The notes under the pieces: model-generated | The model's input: only the letters and a program-made list of their open reading frames with translations | Databases searched by the model: none | What the model was told of the DNA's origin: nothing | Made by a program: the position numbers and the translations under genes | Assembly: GCA_947176055.1 (NCBI GenBank) | Contig: CAMWPE010000055.1 | Span: 1-11,826 of the forward strand | Length of the DNA: 11,826 nt | Source: an uncultured Desulfovibrio sp. | GTDB taxonomy: Bacteria; Desulfobacterota; Desulfovibrionia; Desulfovibrionales; Desulfovibrionaceae | Reading direction: 5' to 3' | Part shown: piece by piece, positions 1-5,837 of the stretch | Numbering within the stretch: position 1 is the first letter of the stretch | How the letters are laid out: each line of letters begins with the position of its first letter

Positions 1-1292
1 GCGAAACGGCCGGAAGGATCAAAGATTTTGCGGATGTCGGCCGTAATTTTGGCGACCGCGTCGAACTGTCTTTGCCATTCGAGCCGGGAGAGAGTCCGAG
101 CTTCTTCGGAGCGCAGGCGTTTATTAAGGATCAATTCGAGCTGGAAAAGCGCTTGAACAGCTTTTGGAGCGTTTTCGCCCGCGAAAATTACCGTCAATTT
201 TTCCGGCTCTCCGTAGAATAATAAGCGGACGCCGTTTCCGGCCGAGATATTCTCAAGAGCTTTGACCGCGGAAGGCATGGATGACGGGGGCGCGACGAGA
301 GTCGCGACGCGAAAAGGCGACTCCAGCTTTCCCAGAGCGGCGGGGAGTCCGGGCGCGAGGGGATCTTCATTGACCGCTTTTATTTCGAGCGCTCCGCATG
401 ATTTTAATACTTGGCGGGCCTCGGCCGTGGCGCGGCCAACTTCCGCGGCCGCGCCGGCGTAAGCCAGGAGCAGGGTCGCCCGATCTTCCCCGTCCCGAAG
501 CAAGGCCGAGGCTGAACGGCCGGCGACTGATAATTTCTCCGGCGGATAAGCGAGACAAATCAGACGCGCGGCGGCCTCGACGGTCTCCGTGTCCTTCGCG
601 AAAGAAGCCGCGAGGACGGCGGTCTTTTCGGGCGCGGGGAGGGCGCGCAGGACGGCGGCGCCGATCAGGCCAAGGCAACCCAGCGAGCCGCAAAATAGCG
701 GCGCGAGGGGAAAAGACGGCGCCAATTTTCCCGGCTGTCCATTCTGGCCGGAGCACAAGAAACGAATGGAAGAGCCGTCTATAATTTCCAGCTCGCTTAC
801 AAACCCGCCAATTCCGCCGTATTTCAAACTGGCGAAAGTCCGCGCGTTCGCCGCTATCGCGCCGCCTACCGATCCTGTCGGCGCGCGCGCGGAGACAGGG
901 GGAAAACGCAACCCTTCGCCCGCGAGAGCCTTGTTCAAGGCGCTCCATGAAACTCCGGCCTGCAGACTGACCAGTCCCGCGGATTTATCGAGATCGAGAA
1001 TGCGGGACAGCGCGGAGGTAGTCAGGACGATCCATTTTCCGGAGGGGAGGAAGCGGAAAGGCCGCGTCGCTCCGCCGATGATATTTATTTCGCGGCCATG
1101 CTCGCGGCAGAGCTTAAATATTTCCGGCGCCTGCGCCAGATTTACGGGTCGGACGCAAGCTTCGGGAAGCGTCGGCAAAGGCCGTTTTTCGCCAAAATGA
1201 GGCCGGAGAGTCCGGGCGATCATTTCCGCGCGTGAGTCGAAAAAATTTTCTTCGCCTACGACGTCGCGAAGTTCCCTCAAAAAATCGGCCAT
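1..1292 (-). CDS. FAD-binding oxidoreductase (glycolate/lactate oxidase GlcD/GlcE type), 3' end beyond the left edge
   Basis: The minus strand is open for 430 codons from the ATG at 1292 to the window edge. The product looks like a flavin oxidoreductase with an FAD_binding_4 (PCMH/VAO-type) domain, roughly residues 43–215. Motifs seen: INIIGGATRPF (70–79) where the family has its glycine-rich FAD loop; TGSVGGAIAANA (139–150); KYGG and FVSELEIIDG (about 158–173); and CGSLGCLG (201–208), a degenerate version of the usual GSEGTLG. The last visible residues, KIFDPSGRF (about 421–429), match the usual C-terminal end of glycolate oxidase subunits, so little is missing. Such subunits usually oxidise a 2-hydroxy acid and pass electrons to an Fe–S partner (GlcF-like), which could lie just left of the window. 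About 430 residues lies between typical GlcE and GlcD lengths, so the subunit type stays open. No good Shine-Dalgarno precedes 1292; upstream in-frame codons give no other ATG or GTG. Confidence 0.85.
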   Translation of the reverse strand, partial: MADFLRELRDVVGEENFFDSRAEMIARTLRPHFGEKRPLPTLPEACVRPVNLAQAPEIFKLCREHGREINIIGGATRPFRFLPSGKWIVLTTSALSRILDLDKSAGLVSLQAGVSWSALNKALAGEGLRFPPVSARAPTGSVGGAIAANARTFASLKYGGIGGFVSELEIIDGSSIRFLCSGQNGQPGKLAPSFPLAPLFCGSLGCLGLIGAAVLRALPAPEKTAVLAASFAKDTETVEAAARLICLAYPPEKLSVAGRSASALLRDGEDRATLLLAYAGAAAEVGRATAEARQVLKSCGALEIKAVNEDPLAPGLPAALGKLESPFRVATLVAPPSSMPSAVKALENISAGNGVRLLFYGEPEKLTVIFAGENAPKAVQALFQLELILNKRLRSEEARTLSRLEWQRQFDAVAKITADIRKIFDPSGRF

Positions 1293-1355
1293 ACGGAGTC
1301 CGGAATAAGGAGGCGCCGCGATCTCCGCGGACGCGTTTCGCGCCGGAGCGCGGAC

Positions 1356-1389
1356 AATAAAAAAGCGACCCAGGCGCAAGCCTTGTCGC
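1356..1389 (-). terminator. Rho-independent terminator of the SRP RNA gene
   Basis: Read on the minus strand, GCGAC (1389–1385) pairs with GTCGC (1369–1365). An inner AGGC/GCCT pair closes a short TTGC loop. The hairpin is followed directly by six T and then ATT (1364–1356). This is a textbook intrinsic terminator just downstream of the SRP RNA. It separates that RNA from the FAD oxidoreductase gene starting at 1292. Confidence 0.85.
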
Positions 1390-1391
1390 GT

Positions 1392-1481
1392 AAAACAGCC
1401 GGGCGCCCGACAACGACTGTTGCCGCTGCTTCCTTTCGGACCTGACGGGGTTGGCAGAGCTGACGCCGCCCGACCTGTTTT
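1392..1481 (-). ncRNA. ffs: Small bacterial signal recognition particle RNA (4.5S-type)
   Basis: The minus strand carries the hallmark SRP helix-8 core at 1446–1425: GTCAGGTCC, then a GAAA tetraloop, then GGAAGCAGC. This is nearly identical to the conserved Ffh-binding region of E. coli 4.5S RNA, which has a GGAA loop. The two ends of the proposed RNA pair: AAAACAG (1481–1475) with CTGTTTT (1398–1392), and CGGGCG with CGCCCG just inside, giving one long rod as expected for the small (Alu-less) bacterial form of about 90–100 nt. It binds Ffh and directs ribosomes making membrane and secreted proteins to FtsY. A consensus promoter and a terminator frame it. Exact ends are approximate; the promoter spacing would put the 5' end nearer 1478–1475. 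Weak open reading frames across this stretch are not real genes. Confidence 0.93.
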
Positions 1482-1483
1482 GC

Positions 1484-1512
1484 AATATATGTTTCCTCCC
1501 TCGCCTTGTCAA
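1484..1512 (-). promoter_or_regulatory. Sigma-70 promoter of the SRP RNA gene
   Basis: On the minus strand, a perfect -35 box TTGACA (1512–1507) is followed by a 17-base spacer and a -10 box TATATT (1489–1484), matching the consensus TATAAT at five of six positions. Transcription would start around 1478–1475, at the 5' end of the SRP RNA. Such a strong match suits a constitutive, highly expressed RNA. Confidence 0.88.
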
Positions 1513-1603
1513 GTTTCCCCGCTCTTTGTTATTCTTAATTAGGGAAGTTCGCTTAAATTATTCTTTAGAGGCGGCGCATTTAAGGGATCTTATCGCGTTT
1601 TTC

Positions 1604-1644
1604 CGCGCCGGATTAGCCGGAGAACGGCGCGAAGCGATTTTTTT
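1604..1644 (+). promoter_or_regulatory. Leader hairpin and T-run upstream of the glycosyltransferase
   Basis: CGCGCCG (1604–1610) and CGGCGCG (1625–1631) form a perfect 7-bp stem with a 14-base loop. A run of seven T follows at 1638–1644, immediately before the GGAGGA ribosome binding site (1645–1650). Six bases separate stem and T-run, so it is not a canonical terminator. It could be an attenuator-like or translation-modulating structure, or chance in GC-rich DNA. I found no convincing promoter in 1513–1603, although that stretch is AT-rich. Confidence 0.35.
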
Positions 1645-1653
1645 GGAGGAGCC

Positions 1654-2724
1654 ATGGCGCGCATATTATATGGAATACACGGGACGGGCCACGGGCACGC
1701 GATGCGCGGGCTTACCATAGCGCGGGCTTTGCCCGGGCACGAATTCCTCTTCGTAGCTTCGGACGACGCTCCATCCGTGCTGGAGCCGGAATTTCCAGTA
1801 AAAAGGATCCCCAATCTAGGCACAGTTTTCAAAAATTACAAGGTCGCTCTCGCCGCCACCATAAAACGCGCCCTGCCCCTCCTGATCCGGCGGGATAAGC
1901 ATATCGAGAGCGTCCTCCGGATCATCGAGGATTTCAAACCGGACGTCTGCCTTACGGATCTGGAATATTTTACGCCCCGGGCGGCCGAAAGGGCCGGTAT
2001 TTCCTGTCTGACCCTGGATCACCAGCATATCCTTACGTCCTGCCGTCATGATCCGCCGCCGGCCCTGCTGGCGGACGCGCTTTTGCAGGGCCTCGCCCCG
2101 CGCTATCTTTTCCGGCCGACCGAATGGAACGCCCTTATTTCCTTTTACGCGCCTCCCGTCGCGCCGCGCTATAAAAAAAACACGCGCGTCCTGCCGCCGA
2201 TCCTACGCGACAAGGTGATCGCCGCGCGGCCTCGCGACGACGGCCATATCCTGGTTTACCAGAGCAACTCCACCGACAGCCGCCTAATCGAATTTCTCGC
2301 GTCGGAAACCGGAAGAAAAGCCTACGTCTTCGGCTACGGCGACGCGAAAGGCAAAAAAGGGAATATCCAGTTCATGCCAAAAAGCGAAGACGCCTTTATC
2401 GATCTGCTCGCGTCCTGCGCCTACGTCATCCAGGGGGGTAGTCACACTCTCATGAGCGAGGCCCTATTTCTCGGTAAACCTATCCTTTCTCTCCCCCTCG
2501 AAGCCATGATCGAGCAACGCCTGAACGCTTTTTACCTTGAAAAACTTGGCTACGGCCGTCAGGCCAAAATGGCGGATCTCGACGCGAGCTTTATCCAGAA
2601 GTTCGAGGATGACGCGCCGGAATTCCGGCGCAATATCGGCGCCGGCCAGTTCCTGGGCAATGATCAGGTCTTTGGCCTGGTCGACCAGTACGCGAAAACA
2701 GGCAAGCCGCCCATTCCATCATAA
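1654..2724 (+). CDS. GT-B glycosyltransferase, MJ1255/VC2487 type
   Basis: The 356-residue product begins ILYGIHGTGHGHAMRGLTIA (residues 4–23), the N-terminal GxGHGHxxR signature of a small family of predicted GT-B glycosyltransferases (MJ1255/VC2487 type, related to MurG/UGT folds). The C-terminal half has the matching nucleotide-sugar site region, IQGGSHTLMSEALFLGKP at about 259–276, followed by PLEAMIEQRLNA. There is no signal peptide or membrane segment, so it should act in the cytoplasm or at the inner membrane face. Donor and acceptor are unknown. The start is supported by GGAGGA (1645–1650), although the spacing to ATG is short. The gene stands alone: ffs diverges upstream, and a 152-base gap separates it from the TRAP operon. 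Family assignment is confident; the sugar transferred is not. Confidence 0.85.
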   Translation: MARILYGIHGTGHGHAMRGLTIARALPGHEFLFVASDDAPSVLEPEFPVKRIPNLGTVFKNYKVALAATIKRALPLLIRRDKHIESVLRIIEDFKPDVCLTDLEYFTPRAAERAGISCLTLDHQHILTSCRHDPPPALLADALLQGLAPRYLFRPTEWNALISFYAPPVAPRYKKNTRVLPPILRDKVIAARPRDDGHILVYQSNSTDSRLIEFLASETGRKAYVFGYGDAKGKKGNIQFMPKSEDAFIDLLASCAYVIQGGSHTLMSEALFLGKPILSLPLEAMIEQRLNAFYLEKLGYGRQAKMADLDASFIQKFEDDAPEFRRNIGAGQFLGNDQVFGLVDQYAKTGKPPIPS

Positions 2725-2831
2725 TTTACGCGCTCCCGCGGCTATAGGCGGGGATAGGGATAAACTCGCGAAGAATCGCGCCGGAAAAAACTTGCGGAAA
2801 GATCGGTCCGGGGGTATCCTGAAAATTAAAC

Positions 2832-2860
2832 TTGACCGGAATATCTCGCGTATTTTTTTA
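2832..2860 (+). promoter_or_regulatory. Possible weak promoter of the TRAP operon
   Basis: TTGACC (2832–2837) matches the -35 consensus at five of six positions. At 17–18 bases beyond it there is only a T-rich TTTTTA/TTTTAA stretch, a poor -10 box. Expression may therefore need an activator, as is common for substrate-induced TRAP operons; that is inference. The rest of the 2725–2876 gap holds only a 5-bp hairpin (CGCGA/TCGCG, 2767–2780) and nothing else I can name. Confidence 0.25.
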
Positions 2861-2876
2861 ACATCGGAGAAAGAAA

Positions 2877-3848
2877 ATGCTAAAATTTGTCCTGTCTTCG
2901 GCCATGGCTTTACTGCTGGGCGCGTCCCTCGCCGTCGCGGCCCCCGTCACCTTGAAACTTGGCCACATCGCGGAGCCGGAAAACGTCTATGGCCAGGGCG
3001 CGGATCATTTCGCCAAGCTGGTCAAGGAACGCAGCGACGGCGAAATCGATGTGCAGGTTTTCCCCTCCAGCCAGCTGGGTAACCAGCGGGATCTGGTCGA
3101 GGGTCTGGGATTGGGCACCGTGGATATGACCCTGACCGGCACGGCGGTTATGGGAAATTTTGTTCCTGAAATCGCCGTGTTCGACCTGCCCTTCATTTTC
3201 CGCGACACGGATCACGCCTACAAGGCGCTCGACACGGTGGGCATGGATCTGGCCAAAAAAGGCGAGGATCAGGGCATGATCACCCTCGCCATCTGGGAAA
3301 ACGGCGTTCGCCATATGACAAACAACAAGCGCGCCGTAAAAACCCCCGAAGATATGAAAGGCCTGAAAATGCGGGTAATGGAACAGCCCGTGTATATTCA
3401 AATGATGGAATCCCTTGGAGCCAGCCCGACGCCAATGGCCATGAGCGAGCTTTACACCGCGCTCCAGAAAGGCGTCATCGATGGTCAGGAAAACCCGCTG
3501 GGCCATATCGCTACCAAACGCTTCAACGAAGTGCAGAAGCATCTCTCCCTGACCGGTCACACCTACGCGGCCGAGCCCCTGCTCATCAGCAAAATGGCTT
3601 GGAACAAACTGACGCCGGAGCAACAGGAAATCGTGCGCCAGGCCGCCATCGAGACCAGGGACTGGGAACGCCAGCTTTGCCGCGATCTCGAGGGCAAATT
3701 CCTCCAGCAGATCAAGGACGCCGGCACGACGGAGGTGAACGAAAACGTCGACAAGGAAGCTTTCGCCAAAGCTACCAGGCCCGTCTGGGACGCTTACGCC
3801 AAAAAGTTTGGCGACGCCAATATAAACGCGATTCAGGCTGTAAAATAA
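2877..3848 (+). CDS. dctP: TRAP transporter periplasmic substrate-binding protein (DctP family)
   Basis: The 323-residue protein starts with a typical Sec signal peptide: a hydrophobic run after MLKF, with likely cleavage after ASLAVA at about residue 21. The mature part has the DctP fold signatures: LKLGH early on, FPSSQLGNQRDLVEGLGLG (62–80), DLPFIFRD (103–110), LKMRVME (163–169) and IDGQENP (201–207). R166 corresponds to the conserved arginine that salt-bridges the substrate carboxylate in this family, so the ligand is probably an organic acid (C4-dicarboxylate, sugar acid or similar). The protein captures it in the periplasm and delivers it to the DctQM membrane complex encoded downstream. 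GGAGA at 2866–2870 supports the ATG at 2877. Alanine codons favour GCC (about 18 GCC to 9 GCG by hand count), unlike the gene at the right edge of the window. The symbol is a family label; the substrate is not determined. Confidence 0.93.
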   Translation: MLKFVLSSAMALLLGASLAVAAPVTLKLGHIAEPENVYGQGADHFAKLVKERSDGEIDVQVFPSSQLGNQRDLVEGLGLGTVDMTLTGTAVMGNFVPEIAVFDLPFIFRDTDHAYKALDTVGMDLAKKGEDQGMITLAIWENGVRHMTNNKRAVKTPEDMKGLKMRVMEQPVYIQMMESLGASPTPMAMSELYTALQKGVIDGQENPLGHIATKRFNEVQKHLSLTGHTYAAEPLLISKMAWNKLTPEQQEIVRQAAIETRDWERQLCRDLEGKFLQQIKDAGTTEVNENVDKEAFAKATRPVWDAYAKKFGDANINAIQAVK

Positions 3849-3870
3849 ATAGCGACCTGACCGGCTATTT

Positions 3871-3899
3871 CCGGACGCGTCCTTCCTGGGCGCGTCCGG
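3871..3899 (+). repeat. Intercistronic hairpin between dctP and dctQ
   Basis: CCGGACGCG (3871–3879) and CGCGTCCGG (3891–3899) are perfect 9-base inverted repeats around an 11-base loop, 23 bases after the dctP stop. No T-run follows, so it is not a standard intrinsic terminator. In transporter operons such hairpins often protect the upstream mRNA from 3' decay or partly attenuate transcription, giving more binding protein than membrane subunits; that role is inferred here. The rest of the 3849–4000 gap shows only the dctQ ribosome binding site. Confidence 0.7.
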
Positions 3900-4000
3900 G
3901 CTTCGTATTCGCGACCATAACCCGCGTCGAACCGCCGTAAAGAGATTAATTCAATCGAAATCGGCGACCGCAAAGAAACCAGGATCCGGCGGAGCCAACC

Positions 4001-4510
4001 ATGGCCAAAACAATAGAATTTAAAGGCGCGGCCGGCGCTTTCTTTCGCTGGCTGGATATAATCCTGAAAACCCTGGTCGTAATCGGCAACGGTCTTATGT
4101 TGCTTCTCGTGTTCGTCCAGGTCATCACTCGCTATGTGTTCAACTATACTCCCTCCTTTGGCGAAGAGCTGGCCCGCTATCTCTTCGTCTGGGTAGTATT
4201 CCTCTCCCTGCCCCTCGTCGCCCGCTACGGCGGCCATATGGCCATCGAAACCCTTACCAGCCGGGTGAAGGGCGGGACCCTGAAATTCCTGAATATCTGC
4301 GCCGATATTTTTACAATCGCTTTCATGGGAATCATGGTCTGGTACGGAGCATTAATGGTGATGCGGACAAGCTATCAGACCTCCCCCGCGATGATGATAC
4401 CCATGTCCTGGGTGTATATCGTCATACCCTTCGGAAGCGGAGTGATGCTAATCTACGCGCTGGCCAATCTCATCGATGTCCTGCGGACTCCCGCCGACGA
4501 GATAAAATAG
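4001..4510 (+). CDS. dctQ: TRAP transporter small permease subunit (DctQ family)
   Basis: The product is 169 residues, the usual size for DctQ, with four predicted membrane helices at about 20–42, 57–75, 97–120 and 135–160. The family signature is visible: FNYTPSFGEELARYLFVW (47–64), with the conserved glutamate pair E55/E56, then RYGGHMAIE (75–83). DctQ is the scaffold subunit that binds DctM in the inner membrane and helps dock the substrate-loaded DctP. The start at 4001 is preceded by GGCGGAG at a workable distance. The gene lies between dctP and dctM in the standard P-Q-M order, and its TAG stop overlaps the ribosome binding site of dctM. Confidence 0.92.
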   Translation: MAKTIEFKGAAGAFFRWLDIILKTLVVIGNGLMLLLVFVQVITRYVFNYTPSFGEELARYLFVWVVFLSLPLVARYGGHMAIETLTSRVKGGTLKFLNICADIFTIAFMGIMVWYGALMVMRTSYQTSPAMMIPMSWVYIVIPFGSGVMLIYALANLIDVLRTPADEIK

Positions 4511-4519
4511 GAGCATGCC

Positions 4520-5797
4520 ATGACGCTCTGGGTAATCCTTACCTCATTCCTGCTGATCCTCGTCACTGGCGCTCCCATAGCCGTCGGCCTGGGACTGTCT
4601 TCCGCCATAGCGCTGTACGCCGTCATGGATATGCCCCTATTTGTGGTGGTTCAGCGCATGTTCACATCGGTGGACTCCTTCTCCTTCATGGCCGTGCCCT
4701 TCTTCATGCTGGCCGGGGCATTCATGAGCGAGGGCGGCGTGACGCGGAGAATCGTCGATTTCTCCATGGCCATGGTCGGCGCCCTGGCGGGAGGGCTGGC
4801 CCTTGTTGTGGCGGTGGCCGGTATGTTCTTCGCGGCCTTGTCCGGCTCCTCCGCGGCGACAACTGCCGCCATCGGCGCCTCGATGATCGATGAGATGGAA
4901 AGACGCGGCTATCCCCGCTCTTTCGCCGCGGCGGTGGTCGCCAGCGGCGGCACTGTAGGCATTGTCATCCCGCCGTCAATTACTATGGTCGTTTATGGAT
5001 CCATCGCCAACACAAGCATAGCCGATCTTTTCATGGCCGGATTCGTGCCAGGCATCCTCATGGGCGTGTCCATGTGCGTCGTCAGCTGGTTTATCTCCAA
5101 AAAGAAAGGCTATAAAGGCGAGGGCTACTTTTCCCTGAAGCGTCTCCTCTATTCGTTCAAGGATTGCTTCTGGGCGCTCATGATGCCCGTGATTATCCTT
5201 GGCGGCATTTATTCCGGTATTTTCACGCCCACCGAAGCCGCCGCCGTCGCCGCGGTTTACGGAGCATTCGTAGGTTTCTTTATTTATCGCGAGCTAAAGC
5301 TCAAGGATCTGCCCCGGACCTTGCTCAACGCCGCCTATAACACGACGATGATCATGTTCGTAGTGGGCGCGGCCAATCTGTTTGGCTGGATCCTCACGAG
5401 CGCGCAGGTTCCCCACGCCCTGGCCCAGAGTTTCGCCACGCTGACCGACAGCCCCCTTGTGTTCCTCATGCTGGTCAATGTCCTTCTGCTCTTTATAGGA
5501 ACATTGATCAACGCCTCGGCCGCCATCGTCATTTTAACGCCCATTCTACTGCCGGTCGCCCTGGGCATGAACATCGATCCGGTGTTCTTCGGCGTATTAA
5601 TGGTCATCAACCTCGCCATCGGCTGTATTACCCCGCCGGTGGGACTCGACCTCTTCATCGTCTCCTCGATTACGGGCATATCCATTGACAAGGTAACGGC
5701 GAAAGTTATCCCCTACCTGCTAATGTTGCTTGTCGACTTAGTTGTCTTTACTTATTTCCCCTCCATCATCACATTCATGCCCGCTCTAATGAAATAA
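4520..5797 (+). CDS. dctM: TRAP transporter large permease subunit (DctM family)
   Basis: The 425-residue protein is almost entirely hydrophobic, as expected for the roughly 12-helix elevator-type DctM subunit that moves substrate across the inner membrane with a sodium or proton gradient. Diagnostic stretches are PFFMLAGAFMSEGGVTRRIV (60–79), FFAALSGSSAATTAAIG near 103–119, SGGTVGIVIPPSITMVVYGS near 142–161 and FTPTEAAAVAAVYGA near 237–251. Late in the protein, AIGCITPPVG is the second copy of the TPP/IPP hairpin motif. AGGAG (4509–4513) gives an ideal spacing to the ATG and overlaps the dctQ stop, so Q and M are probably translationally linked. The nearest downstream gene starts 40 bases later and could be cotranscribed. 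Confidence 0.95.
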   Translation: MTLWVILTSFLLILVTGAPIAVGLGLSSAIALYAVMDMPLFVVVQRMFTSVDSFSFMAVPFFMLAGAFMSEGGVTRRIVDFSMAMVGALAGGLALVVAVAGMFFAALSGSSAATTAAIGASMIDEMERRGYPRSFAAAVVASGGTVGIVIPPSITMVVYGSIANTSIADLFMAGFVPGILMGVSMCVVSWFISKKKGYKGEGYFSLKRLLYSFKDCFWALMMPVIILGGIYSGIFTPTEAAAVAAVYGAFVGFFIYRELKLKDLPRTLLNAAYNTTMIMFVVGAANLFGWILTSAQVPHALAQSFATLTDSPLVFLMLVNVLLLFIGTLINASAAIVILTPILLPVALGMNIDPVFFGVLMVINLAIGCITPPVGLDLFIVSSITGISIDKVTAKVIPYLLMLLVDLVVFTYFPSIITFMPALMK

Positions 5798-5804
5798 AAA
5801 ACTC

Positions 5805-5827
5805 CGGGAGCCGCGCGCCGGCTCCCG
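5805..5827 (-). terminator. Hairpin with a T-run only on the minus strand, just past dctM
   Basis: CGGGAGCCG (5805–5813) and CGGCTCCCG (5819–5827) form a perfect 9-bp stem with a 5-base loop. Read on the minus strand it is followed, after GAG, by six T, so it has the form of an intrinsic terminator for leftward transcription. On the plus strand no T-run follows, only CTCAAACC. There is no minus-strand gene arriving from the right here. On the plus strand it may instead act as a 3'-protecting or attenuating hairpin between dctM and the radical SAM gene. It ends 10 bases before the next start codon. Confidence 0.6.
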
Positions 5828-5837
5828 CTCAAACCCT

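Noticed and set aside
367..1200. Several Arg/Gly/Pro-rich open frames on both strands
   Set aside because: They are out-of-frame shadows of the minus-strand FAD oxidoreductase, whose frame carries clear family motifs from 1292 to the window edge.
1114..1720. Open frames at 1114–1512 (minus) and 1451–1720 (plus)
   Set aside because: They run across the SRP RNA gene, its terminator and its promoter, and have no family motif or ribosome binding site.
2910..3623. A 237-codon minus-strand frame inside dctP
   Set aside because: It lies wholly antisense to a gene with complete family motifs and is a by-product of GC-rich codon bias.
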